A stretch of 64,000 bases of DNA from Croceicoccus marinus (GTDB lineage: Bacteria > Pseudomonadota > Alphaproteobacteria > Sphingomonadales > Sphingomonadaceae): assembly GCF_001661675.2 (NCBI RefSeq), contig NZ_CP019602.1, positions 2,009,501-2,073,500 of the forward strand, given 5' to 3'. Below, in pieces: positions 46,537-54,970 of the stretch (its first letter is position 1; the number at the start of each line of letters is the position of its first letter). The notes under the pieces are model-generated. The model saw only the letters and a list, made by a program, of their open reading frames with translations, was not told the origin of the DNA and made no database searches. A program made the position numbers and the translations under genes.

Positions 46537-47211
46537 ATGGCGAAAGTCGCAAAGATCGACGAGACGAACCGCAAGCAGCTGAGCGCGATGAACAGCGCGA
46601 CGCTGGCCCGCATACGCGCCGACGACAGCGTTCAGGTCCTGTCGGACGACGGTCTGCAGCTGTTCGGCATCCCCGATTTCTTCTCGGCCGAGGAATGCGA
46701 GCGGCTGATGGAGATGATCGACATGGTCGCTCGCCCCTCTCCCGTGTTCCAGGTCGATTACGGCCGCCAGGCGCGCACCAGCTTTTCCGGTGACCTCAAC
46801 CATAACGATCCCTTCGTGCGCAGCCTGCACCGCCGGATGGACGATCTGCTGGGCGTCGACGAGCAGTTCGGCGAGACGCTGCAGGGCCAGCGGTACGAGG
46901 TGGGACAGGAATTCAAGCCGCACCACGACTGGTTCGACACCAGCCAGGATTACTGGAAGGGCGACGTCGCCAGCGGCGGCCAGCGCGCATGGACGCTGAT
47001 GGTCTATCTGAACGAGGTGGAGGAAGGCGGAAACACCGATTTTCCCAAGGCCAACATCTCGGTCCCGCCCCAGCCCGGCACCCTGATCATGTGGAGCAAC
47101 GTGCTGGCCGACGGGAAGCCCAACATGGACACACTGCACGCCGGAACGCCGGTGGTGAAGGGCGTGAAATATGTCGTCACGCGCTGGTACCGCGGGCGGC
47201 GGTGGTACTAG
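46537..47211 (+). CDS. 2OG-Fe(II) oxygenase, prolyl 4-hydroxylase-like
   Basis: 224 residues. Iron ligands His and Asp are in FKPHHDWFDT, and the distal His with 2-oxoglutarate-binding Lys in LHAGTPVVKGVKYVVTRWYR. The pattern RTSFSGDLNHNDPFV ... YLNEVEEGGNTDFP is typical of P4H-type enzymes. The substrate protein is unknown. I start at the ATG at 46537 after CAGGATGACATC; the frame is open 25 codons upstream. Confidence 0.9.
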   Translation: MAKVAKIDETNRKQLSAMNSATLARIRADDSVQVLSDDGLQLFGIPDFFSAEECERLMEMIDMVARPSPVFQVDYGRQARTSFSGDLNHNDPFVRSLHRRMDDLLGVDEQFGETLQGQRYEVGQEFKPHHDWFDTSQDYWKGDVASGGQRAWTLMVYLNEVEEGGNTDFPKANISVPPQPGTLIMWSNVLADGKPNMDTLHAGTPVVKGVKYVVTRWYRGRRWY

Positions 47212-47240
47212 GCGGCGGTGGTGCAGGGGAAGACACGTCG

Positions 47241-47651
47241 CTAATCCGGCGCACCATCCTCCAGCGCGTGCATGTCGTCGTCCGAGAGTCCGAAATGATG
47301 CCCGATCTCATGCACCACCACATGAAAGATCAGAGCATCCAGCCTGCCGCCCGATTCCACCCATTCGGCAAGCAGCGGCAGGCGGAACAGCGTGACGACG
47401 GGCGGCATGTCGCCGCTGTCCCAGATCGATTGCTGGTCCAGCGGGCGGCCGTGATAGAGCCCGGTCAGCTCCCACGGATTCTCGATCCCGAGTTCGCGCA
47501 GGACCTCGTCCTCGGCGAAGTCGGCGACCTGCACGACCACGCCTTCGACATGGGGTTTGAACGCATCGGGCAGGCGCGCCATCGCCGCCATCGCCATCGC
47601 CTCCAGATCGGAGGTGCCGGGCGGTTCGCCGGTGATGCGCGTGCCGGTCAC
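47241..47651 (-). CDS. zincin-like metallopeptidase family protein
   Basis: 136 residues ending in LIFHVVVHEIGHHFGLSDDDMHAL, the compact HExxH zinc motif with third ligand of the PF06262-like family. An acidic FAEDEVLRELGIENPWELTGLYHG region precedes it. Function in vivo is unknown. It is translationally coupled to the upstream lysyl-tRNA synthetase by a 4-bp overlap, an arrangement that may reflect only operon packing. Confidence 0.85.
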   Translation of the reverse strand: MTGTRITGEPPGTSDLEAMAMAAMARLPDAFKPHVEGVVVQVADFAEDEVLRELGIENPWELTGLYHGRPLDQQSIWDSGDMPPVVTLFRLPLLAEWVESGGRLDALIFHVVVHEIGHHFGLSDDDMHALEDGAPD

Positions 47652-49288
47652 GCGCGCTCCAGCGCCTCGGCGATCAGGCGGCGGGTGTTGGCGACGCCAT
47701 AAAGAGCGATAAAGCTGCCCATGCGCGGGCCCTGGCTTGAACCCAGCAGGGTTTCGTACAGCGCCTTGAACCAGTCGCGCAGATTGCCGAAGCCGAATTC
47801 CTCGCGCTTGCCGATCTCGTACACTGCGGTCTGCAGATCCTCTGCCGGCGTGTCCTCGGCGAACCCGGCCAGCGCATCGTCCAGCGCCTTCAGCGCCGAC
47901 GCTTCGTTTGCTTCCGGCGCGCGGCGCTGCAGCGTGGGCGCGACGAACGCATCGTTATAGGCCAGCGCAGACGTGACCAGCGCATCCAGTGCCGGATGCG
48001 CTGCCGGATCGGCATCATCGACATAATTGCCGAGATAGGCCCACACCTGCTCGCGCGTGGCATCCGCGCCCAGCACGCCGACAAGGTTCAGCAGCAGGCC
48101 ATAGGTGACCGGCAGGCTGTCCCCTGCACCCGGCGGCAAGCCGTCCTGACCGTGCCCGCCATTAGCGCCCAGCAAATGCCAGGCCGGATTGCCCAGCTGC
48201 TGCTCCACGGGCTGCTGCGGCAGCTTTTCGCGGAACTGCCAGTATTCGTCGACCGCGCGCGGGATGACGCCCACATGCAGCTGCTTGGCGCTCTTGGGAT
48301 TGGCGTAGAGATAGTGGCCGAGGCTTTCCTCGGTGCCATATTCCAGCCACTCCTCGATCGTCAGACCGTTGCCCTTGGACTTCGATATCTTCTCGCCATT
48401 CGCATCCAGGAACAGCTCGTAGATCATGCCATCGGGCTTGCGACCGCCCAGGATCTTCGCGATCTTGCCCGACTGGGTGACGCTGTCGGTCAAATCCTTG
48501 CCGCACATCTCGTAATCCACGCCCAGCGCGACCCAGCGCATCGCCCAGTCGACCTTCCACTGCAGCTTGGACTTGCCGCCAAGAATCGACTGCGTGACCA
48601 CGCTGCCGTCGCTGTCGGTGAAGCGGATCGTGCCTTCCCCGGCGTCCACAACCTCGACCGGCACCTGTAGCACTTCGCCCGTCGAAGGGCTGACCGGCAG
48701 CACAGGCGAATAGGTCGCGCGGCGTTCCTCGCGCAGGGTCGGCAGCATCACCGCCATGATCGCGTCGAAGTTGCGCAGCACGTTCTTCAGCGCATCATCG
48801 AAACCGCCGCTGTTGTACCGCTCGCTCGCCGCCACGAATTCGTAGTCGAAGCCGAACCGGTCGAGGAATTCGCGCAACATCGCATTGTTGCGCCCGCCGA
48901 AACTGTCGTTGCTACCGAACGGATCGGGGATCCGGCTCAGCGGCATGCCCAGATGTTCGGTGAGCATCTCCTTGTTCGGCACGTTGTCGGGCACCTTGCG
49001 CAGCCCGTCCATGTCGTCGCTGAACGCGACCAGCCTTGTCGGATGGCCGCCGGTCAGCACTTCATAGGCGCGGCGCACGAAAGTGGTGCGCAGCACTTCC
49101 TGGAAGGTGCCGATATGCGGCAGGCCGCTGGGGCCATAGCCGGTCTCGAACAGCACCGGGACCAGATTGCCGCCTGCGTCCCGCTTGCCGCCGGGGTAGC
49201 GTTTCGCCAGCCTCTGCGCCTCTTGGAAGGGCCAGGCCTTGGAGTTCGCGGCTGCCTCGCGCAGCGTGTCGGCGGTCATCGTGTCCAT
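47648..49288 (-). CDS. lysK: lysine--tRNA ligase, class I
   Basis: 546 residues. Class I signature motifs are GPSGLPHIGTFQEV (HIGH) and GEKISKSKGNGLTIEEWL (KMSKS), with the zinc-less insertion and C-terminal helical domain of archaeal-type LysRS. Alphaproteobacteria usually use this class in place of class II LysS. The start at 49288 (MDTMTADTLREAA) is taken from homology; the frame is open 100 codons further upstream through a poly-Gly-like stretch with no support. Confidence 0.95.
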   Translation of the reverse strand: MDTMTADTLREAAANSKAWPFQEAQRLAKRYPGGKRDAGGNLVPVLFETGYGPSGLPHIGTFQEVLRTTFVRRAYEVLTGGHPTRLVAFSDDMDGLRKVPDNVPNKEMLTEHLGMPLSRIPDPFGSNDSFGGRNNAMLREFLDRFGFDYEFVAASERYNSGGFDDALKNVLRNFDAIMAVMLPTLREERRATYSPVLPVSPSTGEVLQVPVEVVDAGEGTIRFTDSDGSVVTQSILGGKSKLQWKVDWAMRWVALGVDYEMCGKDLTDSVTQSGKIAKILGGRKPDGMIYELFLDANGEKISKSKGNGLTIEEWLEYGTEESLGHYLYANPKSAKQLHVGVIPRAVDEYWQFREKLPQQPVEQQLGNPAWHLLGANGGHGQDGLPPGAGDSLPVTYGLLLNLVGVLGADATREQVWAYLGNYVDDADPAAHPALDALVTSALAYNDAFVAPTLQRRAPEANEASALKALDDALAGFAEDTPAEDLQTAVYEIGKREEFGFGNLRDWFKALYETLLGSSQGPRMGSFIALYGVANTRRLIAEALERA

Positions 49289-49720
49289 GGCGCGGGCCTT
49301 GCGGCAAACGGGGGCGAATCGCAAGACCCGCGGCCCGTGTTTGTGGCCCCCGCCTGCCCCCCCGCCTGCCCCACCCCCGCCGCATTCACAGCCGATTTGC
49401 TGCTGCGACATGAACGGCGGATAAACCTGCGATAAACCGCAGATGAACGCGCTCTGCCGGGCTTTTGCAGCGCACATCTGGCCGCTTGGCTGCTGCAATT
49501 CGCGCCGCCCGCCCCCATATTCAACATCGACCCGGACAAGGCAAACGCAAGCCGAAGCCGGACGTTGAAAAGGCCGGATGGTCCGCACTTCATTCCCCTC
49601 CCCCTGTGCGGTGCCGTCCGGCCGATTTCCCCTTCCCCACCTTCAAATCGCTGTTGAGCCGCCATGGCTTTTCCCTAAGCTGCCAGCCTGTTGTTCGGGC
49701 CTGCCGCGAAAGGGTTTATC
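49289..49720. other. intergenic region between divergent lysK and lipoprotein genes
   Basis: 432 bp. Frames here are short and lack domain or ribosome-site support. A pyrimidine-rich stretch near 49350-49382 consists of imperfect CCCCGCCTGCC repeats. I recognise no promoter consensus, RNA or terminator. Confidence 0.5.
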
Positions 49721-50161
49721 ATGCGCGCTTTTCTTCCCGTCATTGCCGCCGCGTCGCTTGTCGCCGCATTGGGTGGCTGCACCACTATGGGGCAGGCGGG
49801 CGGCGGGCTGGCGGGAGACGGTGCGCCGCAAACCGCCGCGACCTGCCCTGACGAAACGCGGGAATGGGCCGCATGGAGCAACGCCATGCCCGGTCCGGGC
49901 GCCGCCCCGACCCTAATCGTTACCGGCAAGGTATTCGTGCCCGCCGGCACTTCCGCCACGCTGAGCGCGGGGCCGACGGACCGGATGATGCCGCCTTCGC
50001 AGCGCTTCACGCTGGCGCTGTCGTCGCGGCCCGATGCGCCGGGCGGGTGGCAGCCAGTGCGCGGCGAGATCACGCCAGCGCTGGCGCAATACCGATCGGT
50101 CATCGTGGGCTGCGACGGGGCGGCCGTGGCCACGATCACCGACATCCAGACGGCGCACTGA
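49721..50161 (+). CDS. small lipoprotein of unknown function
   Basis: 146 residues. The signal peptide MRAFLPVIAAASLVAALGGC ends in a lipobox. The rest has two further Cys (ATCPDE, IVGCDG) and a beta-rich pattern with VTGKVFVPAGTSATLSAGP. No named family recognised. Its stop is 2 bp before the ppk2 start, so the two are probably cotranscribed. Confidence 0.8.
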   Translation: MRAFLPVIAAASLVAALGGCTTMGQAGGGLAGDGAPQTAATCPDETREWAAWSNAMPGPGAAPTLIVTGKVFVPAGTSATLSAGPTDRMMPPSQRFTLALSSRPDAPGGWQPVRGEITPALAQYRSVIVGCDGAAVATITDIQTAH

Positions 50162-50163
50162 CG

Positions 50164-50946
50164 ATGGGCGGCATCAAGAAATCCGACTATTACGACGCGC
50201 TGGAAGGACTTGAGCACGAGCTGGTCGGCATGGCGCGCTGGGCGCGGGCCAGGGGCGAGCGGATCGTGGTGATCTTCGAGGGGCGCGACACCGCGGGCAA
50301 GGGCGGCGCGATCAAGGCGATCGCGGGCTGCCTGGACCCGCGCCAGTGCCGGGTGGCGGCGCTGCCCAAGCCTTCGGAGGACGAGCAGGGCCAGTGGTAT
50401 TTCCAGCGCTATGTCAGCCATCTGCCCACCAGCGGAGAGATCGTTCTGTTCGACCGCAGCTGGTACAATCGCGCCGGGGTGGAACGGGTGATGGGCTGGG
50501 CCGGCGAGGACGAGGTGGCCCGCTTCCTGCGCGACACCCCGGTGTTCGAGAAGATGCTGGTCGACGACGGGATCCGCCTGTTCAAATACTGGCTGAGCTG
50601 CGACCAGGAACACCAGGAGGAACGCTTCAAGGAGCGGCTGGACGATCCGCTCAAGCGCTGGAAGCTGTCGCCGACCGATGTCGCGGCGCGGTGGAAATAC
50701 CGCGACTATACCGCGGCGCGGGAAGCCATCTTTGCGGAGACGCACATGGGCTGGTCGCCGTGGACGGTGGTGGATTTCAACGACCAGAAGCGCGGGCGGC
50801 TGACCCTGATCCGCAATCTGCTGGACCGGCTGCCGGACACGCATGTGCCGCCCGAGGCGATCGACTGGCCCGAACTGGGCCACGAACCTTACGGCGAGGA
50901 ATTCGAGCGGCTGGAGCCGATCGAGCCGTTTCCGATGAAGGACTGA
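50164..50946 (+). CDS. ppk2: polyphosphate kinase 2
   Basis: 260 residues, one PPK2 domain. Walker A FEGRDTAGKGGAIKAI, lid-region YVSHLPTSGEIVLFDRSWYNRAGVERVMG, and the conserved WKYRDYTAA and DFNDQKRGRLTLIRNLLD. It interconverts polyphosphate and nucleoside di/triphosphates; single-domain class I enzymes mainly make NTP or NDP from polyP. It overlaps the next gene by TGATG. Confidence 0.94.
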   Translation: MGGIKKSDYYDALEGLEHELVGMARWARARGERIVVIFEGRDTAGKGGAIKAIAGCLDPRQCRVAALPKPSEDEQGQWYFQRYVSHLPTSGEIVLFDRSWYNRAGVERVMGWAGEDEVARFLRDTPVFEKMLVDDGIRLFKYWLSCDQEHQEERFKERLDDPLKRWKLSPTDVAARWKYRDYTAAREAIFAETHMGWSPWTVVDFNDQKRGRLTLIRNLLDRLPDTHVPPEAIDWPELGHEPYGEEFERLEPIEPFPMKD

Positions 50947-51389
50947 TGCGGCCGGATCGACCGGCTGCGGCGCTGAAGGCCCATGTGCTGGGAGCGGGCG
51001 CGCTCTATTTCGCGGCGGTGTTCGCGCTGGGCTTCGTGCTGGGTACGGTGCGGGCGGTGTGGCTGACCCGGGCGCTGGGCGCCCTGCCCGCGGTCCTTGT
51101 GGAATTGCCGGTGATGCTGGCGGCCAGCTGGCTGGTGGCGCGCTGGCTGATGCGGCGGCAGATGCTGGCGGGGCGCGTGTTCGGCAGGGCAGAGGCGCTG
51201 GCGATGGGCGGGTTCGCCTTCATCCTGCTGATGCTGGCCGAAGCGGCGCTGGCCTTCGTGCTGGCCGGGCAGGGTCCGGGCGAGTGGCTGTCCGCGATGG
51301 CGAGCCCTGCAGGTCTTGCGGGGCTGACCGGCCAGATCCTGTTCGCGCTGATCCCGCTGCTGGCGCGGCGCGGCGGGCGGCTCGCCTAG
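50946..51389 (+). CDS. four-helix membrane protein of unknown function
   Basis: 147 residues with four hydrophobic segments (about residues 15-38, 46-66, 80-105 and 118-140). The Met/Arg-rich loop ARWLMRRQMLAGRVFGRAEAL separates the second and third. No family name can be given with confidence. The 1-bp TGATG overlap with ppk2 suggests a joint function or simply read-through. Confidence 0.78.
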   Translation: MRPDRPAAALKAHVLGAGALYFAAVFALGFVLGTVRAVWLTRALGALPAVLVELPVMLAASWLVARWLMRRQMLAGRVFGRAEALAMGGFAFILLMLAEAALAFVLAGQGPGEWLSAMASPAGLAGLTGQILFALIPLLARRGGRLA

Positions 51390-51396
51390 GGGATCA

Positions 51397-51483
51397 GGTT
51401 GACACAGGCGACACATCCTACAGAGGCTGTCACCCGCTGTTTCGCCGCGGAATTGTACGGGTTTCGGGTCATTGGTTGACACC
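51397..51483 (-). repeat. 87-bp dispersed intergenic repeat, copy 2
   Basis: The inverted-orientation partner of 31702-31788. It begins 8 bp after the membrane-protein stop codon. Ends are GGTTGACAC and GGTTGACACC. Both copies lie just 3' of genes, suggesting a REP-like or terminator-associated element. Confidence 0.8.
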
Positions 51484-51600
51484 TGCGGGGGCCGGAGAAA
51501 ACCGCTGTGCTTGCGAGGGACGACGATGGGAAAGAGCCAGCGTCGGTTATGGCAGGGTGTGGTGGTGTAGGAAAATAAACCCGCTGATTAAGCTCGCAAG

Positions 51601-51732
51601 TTACTTACGCTTTGGTGGAGGCGGCGGCAATGGCGGAGCAGCAGACCGCGTTTTATCACCAAGATCAATTCGTCGCGGGGGCGGCGGTGTTGGACGCGGG
51701 GGAGGCGGCGGCGCGCGGCGATCGTTCGACAT
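51601..51732 (-). CDS. proline-rich micro-ORF overlapping a disrupted membrane-protein gene
   Basis: 43 residues: an Arg-rich start MSNDRR, a run of Pro (PPPPPRPTPPPP), RRIDLGDKTRSAAPP, then PPPPP and a basic KRK end. GGGAG stands 6 bases before the ATG, an excellent ribosome site. It begins inside the last 68 bp of the membrane-protein gene in a different frame, so the two would be coupled. Polyproline runs with basic ends often bind SH3-like or profilin-like partners; none is known here. GC-rich codons contrast with the AT-rich gene just upstream. Confidence 0.5.
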   Translation of the reverse strand: MSNDRRAPPPPPRPTPPPPRRIDLGDKTRSAAPPLPPPPPKRK

Positions 51733-52145
51733 TTGTTACTCCCACACTTAAAATAGCAGCCAAGCCAATAAGAACGAGACTGATGACGAAAGATACGAAT
51801 GCCGCAAGTTGAGATTTTCGGACATATCGATTTTCTTCTGGCTCAGTATAGTTCGCGATTTTCTTAGTATAATAATCTTCGACTTTCTTTTGCTGCGAAA
51901 GATACGCTTTTGAAGAAAAATAATGCTCAGAAAGCCCCGATACAACGGATACGACTAAAGACAATAGCGATCCAATAACCAGCATCTGAAGCAAAACGCC
52001 TTCGAGACCTCGTTCCTTCAAAAGGAAGCCTGCAATTAGGACAATTAAGGCTGAAGATAGCTGTATCAGCGTTTTTACGAGGCTATCTTCGGCTTCCCGT
52101 CGAGCAGTGATTAATGTTGTCCGCTCTTGCATCATGATCCTATAA

Positions 52146-53099
52146 GAGTCTGATTCAAAACTAACCGATGTGATTTCATAGCCTTGTGATGCGGCGCGTG
52201 AGGAGCTGGATCGATGCGATGAACAGCCACGCGGTTGCCGAGGCGATGGTCTGCTCGAAGTCCTTTGCGAGACGCCGGTTTCGGTTGAGCCATGCCAAAG
52301 TGCGCTCGACAGCCCAGCGGCGTGGGAGAACCACAAAGCCCTTTGCTTTGTCGGACCGTTTGACGATTTCGATGGTCCACTTACCAACCCTGCGCAACGC
52401 CTGACGGAGCTTGTCGCCAGCATATCCGCCATCGGCGAAGACATGCCGTAGCCACGGGAAGCGATGGATGATTTCGGCGAGCACCAGCGGTGCGCCATCA
52501 CGATCCTGGATGTCGGCGGTGTGGATTACCGCATGAACGAGATTTCCATCGGTGTCGGTGAGGATGTGGCGCTTGCGTCCCTTGATCTTCTTGCCTGCGT
52601 CATAGCCCCGTGGGCCGCCACTTTCCGTGGTTTTGACGCTCTGGCTGTCGATCACTCCGGCGCTTGGCGACGCCTCGCGGCCTACAGCTTCGCGCCCGAT
52701 CAGCAACAGGACATGATTGAGCGACAGCCACAGCCTGTTATCACGCCACAGGTAGAACCAGCGCCGCACCGTCGAGACTGGCGGAAAGCAGGGCGGTAGC
52801 ATCCGCCATGGCAGTCCGCCCCGCAGCAGATACAGGATCGCTTCGACAATCCGCCGCAGCGGCCACTTGCGAGGGCGGCCAACATGAGAAGGTGGCGGGA
52901 AGAACGGCTCCAGCACCGCCCATTCGGCATCGGTCAAATCACTTGGCAATGCCAGTTCCGCGCGGGCATACAGTGCGCGAGTGGTGTCGGTCCACATCGT
53001 TGATTTCCTTTGGTTCGTTGCAAAACCGCTGAATCAACGACTTGGGTAAGCGTCAAGCTAACCAGCTGATACCACTCAACTTAATTTCGGATCAGGCTC
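52146..53099 (-). mobile_element. IS5-family insertion sequence, 954 bp, complete
   Basis: Imperfect 19-bp terminal inverted repeats at 52146-52164 (gagtctgattcaaaactaa) and 53081-53099 (outer end gagcctgatccgaaattaa on the minus strand) match at 15 of 19 positions. The element is flanked by a 3-bp TAA duplication (52143-52145 and 53100-53102). One transposase gene fills it. Intact ends and an intact transposase indicate a recent insertion. Confidence 0.92.
52176..52997 (-). CDS. IS5-family DDE transposase
   Basis: 273 residues, apparently full length. N-terminal DUF4096-like domain (LTDAEWAVLEPFFPPP ... GRPRKWPLRRIVEAILYLLRGGLPWRMLP), catalytic Asp in GVIDSQSVKTTE, Asp in HVFADGGYAGDKL and Glu in RRWAVERTLAWLNRNRRL. 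It catalyses cut-and-paste or replicative movement of the enclosing element. Confidence 0.94.
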   Translation of the reverse strand: MWTDTTRALYARAELALPSDLTDAEWAVLEPFFPPPSHVGRPRKWPLRRIVEAILYLLRGGLPWRMLPPCFPPVSTVRRWFYLWRDNRLWLSLNHVLLLIGREAVGREASPSAGVIDSQSVKTTESGGPRGYDAGKKIKGRKRHILTDTDGNLVHAVIHTADIQDRDGAPLVLAEIIHRFPWLRHVFADGGYAGDKLRQALRRVGKWTIEIVKRSDKAKGFVVLPRRWAVERTLAWLNRNRRLAKDFEQTIASATAWLFIASIQLLTRRITRL

Positions 53100-53171
53100 T
53101 AACATTCGTCAGGATCACAATCATCTAATGGGTGGGGAGCGCTTTCCTTAGTTGCCAACTTCTTCGCCCTC

Positions 53172-53393
53172 TTAGCCCTTCGTCGAGCGAGGATCGCGGC
53201 CGTAGGTGTTTCTCTCACGTATTTGACCATTTTCTTTGGTCAAATAGGCTTCACCACCTGACGCCCTTGCTCTCGATTTGGCTTCCGACCAAGCATCCGC
53301 TTGCGTCCGGTGCACCGACGTCGCGCGTTCATTGCCTGCGCCCTTCACCTGCCAACCATTGGGATGTTTTGTGGCCCAATAATCATCTGCCAT
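53172..53393 (-). CDS. DUF2188 domain protein
   Basis: 73 residues: WATKHPNGWQVKGAGNERATSVHRTQADAWSEA and the C-terminal IRERNTYGRDPRSTKG are diagnostic of the small DUF2188 family of unknown function. GGAGGAG lies upstream of the ATG. It follows nrdB by 31 bp on the same strand and precedes the split membrane-protein gene by 13 bp, so these were probably cotranscribed before the IS landed. Confidence 0.88.
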   Translation of the reverse strand: MADDYWATKHPNGWQVKGAGNERATSVHRTQADAWSEAKSRARASGGEAYLTKENGQIRERNTYGRDPRSTKG

Positions 53394-53424
53394 TTCGCAT
53401 ACTCCTCCGTTGTTAACTCAACCC

Positions 53425-54480
53425 TCACTCCGCCGCTTCAGAATCCCCGAACAGCCCCGGACCGTCGCTCTCGACCGCGTCGTTGGCGCTGGTGCCGGCG
53501 CTGGCCTTGCGGCGGTTGTCGAAATTGGCCCAGACGGTGTTCCAGTCGCCCTTGGTCGCGCCCTTCGAATATTCGGTCGCGCGGGTCTCGAAGAAATTGG
53601 CGTGCTCGACGCCGTTCAGCAGCGGGGAGAGCCACGGCAGCGGGTGCTCTTCCTGCATGTAGATCGCGGGCAGGCCAAGCTGGCCCAGGCGCCAGTCCGC
53701 GATGTAGCGGATGTATTTCTTGATCTCCTTGGCGCTCATCCCCGGGACCGGACCCTGTTCGAACGCCAGGTCGATGAAGGCGTCTTCCAGCCGCACCGTC
53801 TTTTGACAGGTGTCGATGATGTCTTCCTTCACCGACTTGGTCAGGCAGCCGCGCTCGGCGCAGAAGGCGTGGAACAGGCGCATGATGCCTTCGCAGTGCA
53901 GCGTCTCGTCACGCACCGACCAGGCGACGATCTGGCCCATGCCCTTCATCTTGTTGAAGCGCGGGAAGTTCATCAGCATCGCGAAGCTGCCGAACAGCTG
54001 CAGCCCTTCGGTAAAGCCGCCGAACATCGCCAGCGTGCGGGCGATATCCTCGTCCGTGTCGACGCCGAACTGCTGCAGATAGTCGTGCTTGTCCTTCATC
54101 TCGGCATATTCGAGGAACATGCCATATTCGCTTTCGGGCATGCCGATGGTGTCGAGCAGGTGCGAATAGGCCGCGATATGCACCGTCTCCATGTTGGAGA
54201 AAGCGGTGAGCATCATCTTGACCTCGGTCGGCTTGAAGACGCGGCCGTATTTCTCGTGATAGCAGTCCTGCACCTCGACGTCCGCCTGGGTGAAGAAGCG
54301 GAATATCTGCGTCAGCAGGTTGCGTTCGTGGTCGGACAGCTTCTGCGCCCAGTCGCGGCAATCCTCGCCCAGCGGCACTTCCTCGGGCAGCCAGTGCAGC
54401 TGCTGCTGGCGTTTCCAGAAGTCGTAGGCCCACGGATATTCGAACGGCTTGTAGGTCTTGCGGGCTTCGAGCAGCGACAT
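53425..54480 (-). CDS. nrdB: ribonucleoside-diphosphate reductase subunit beta
   Basis: 351 residues. The di-iron/tyrosyl-radical subunit: ligands are in FFTQADVEVQDCYHEKY and NMETVHIAAYSHLLD, where the Tyr of AAYSH aligns with the radical Tyr. EYAEMKDKHD and SVRDETLHCEGIMRL give further iron ligands. With NrdA (not in the window) it makes dNDPs. The C-terminus ends in the usual acidic tail that docks NrdA. Confidence 0.95.
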   Translation of the reverse strand: MSLLEARKTYKPFEYPWAYDFWKRQQQLHWLPEEVPLGEDCRDWAQKLSDHERNLLTQIFRFFTQADVEVQDCYHEKYGRVFKPTEVKMMLTAFSNMETVHIAAYSHLLDTIGMPESEYGMFLEYAEMKDKHDYLQQFGVDTDEDIARTLAMFGGFTEGLQLFGSFAMLMNFPRFNKMKGMGQIVAWSVRDETLHCEGIMRLFHAFCAERGCLTKSVKEDIIDTCQKTVRLEDAFIDLAFEQGPVPGMSAKEIKKYIRYIADWRLGQLGLPAIYMQEEHPLPWLSPLLNGVEHANFFETRATEYSKGATKGDWNTVWANFDNRRKASAGTSANDAVESDGPGLFGDSEAAE

Positions 54481-54835
54481 GGTCAGCGTGTTCCTTATCG
54501 AATCGGCCAGTTGGCGGGAGAGGGGCGCAAACGGGCGGCAAACGCCGCAACATGTGCCCATCCCCCTGAACGAACCACAATATCTAGCATCAAATCGCGA
54601 TGCGTGCGCCCCGTCGGCGCGGGGAAAAAACGCTTATCCCCAATTCAGCGGCGACCCCGGGCGCGGCCCGGCGCGGGATAACGCACGACGCCGCAGCAGC
54701 CGCGAGAGGCGGCATGGGCGCGGCGATAATGCGGCGGGCCGGCAACAATCGAACCTGCGACGAACCGTTGATCGCGCGGGGTCAGCGCCCTGTCGCATAA
54801 CAGGCTGAATATGGCGGAAATCGGGCGGATTTCAA

Positions 54836-54861
54836 GGAACGGGCGGGGGGCATGGCTCGTT
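54836..54861 (+). promoter_or_regulatory. EcfG general-stress promoter
   Basis: GGAAC (54836-54840), 17-bp spacer, CGTT (54858-54861): an exact match to the alphaproteobacterial EcfG consensus GGAAC-N16/17-CGTT. It lies 109 bp before the start of a small gene at 54971. The 490-bp region between nrdB and that gene has no other convincing feature. Confidence 0.75.
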
Positions 54862-54970
54862 CTAGTTGCAGGCCGCCCGATGTGCATCCCCTTCGTGTCG
54901 GGCGGCTCCCAGAGCGGGTCTTCGATGGTCCGCCAGGAAGGTCGCAAAGGGGTCAAGGAGAGGAACGACG

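Larger units (their letters stand above)
51665..53158 (-). pseudogene. membrane-protein gene split by an IS5-family insertion
   Basis: The 3' part (51665-52145) encodes MMQERTTLITARREAEDSLV, two adjacent hydrophobic helices, a charged SEHYFSSKAYLSQQKKVEDY region and a third helix. The 5' part (53103-53158) begins at a TTG with AGAGGG upstream and reads MATKESAPHPLDDCDPDECY. Removing the IS and one TAA copy joins them in frame into a 178-residue protein (537 bp including stop). The gene is much AT-richer than the window. Family unknown; the layout vaguely recalls small multi-helix accessory proteins such as SLATT-type effectors, but that is inference. The downstream part could still be translated from the ATG at 52134-52137. 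Confidence 0.75.

Noticed and set aside
49465..49851. 128-residue frame ahead of the lipoprotein gene
   Set aside because: Overlaps the well-supported lipoprotein signal peptide in another frame and has no domain or ribosome site.
51059..51751. 230-residue plus-strand frame over the ppk2-linked membrane gene and repeat
   Set aside because: Out of frame with the membrane protein, Gly/Arg-rich and runs through the dispersed repeat.
54575..54590. NrdR box upstream of nrdB
   Set aside because: CCACAATATCTAG matches part of the NrdR consensus, but the second, properly spaced box is missing.
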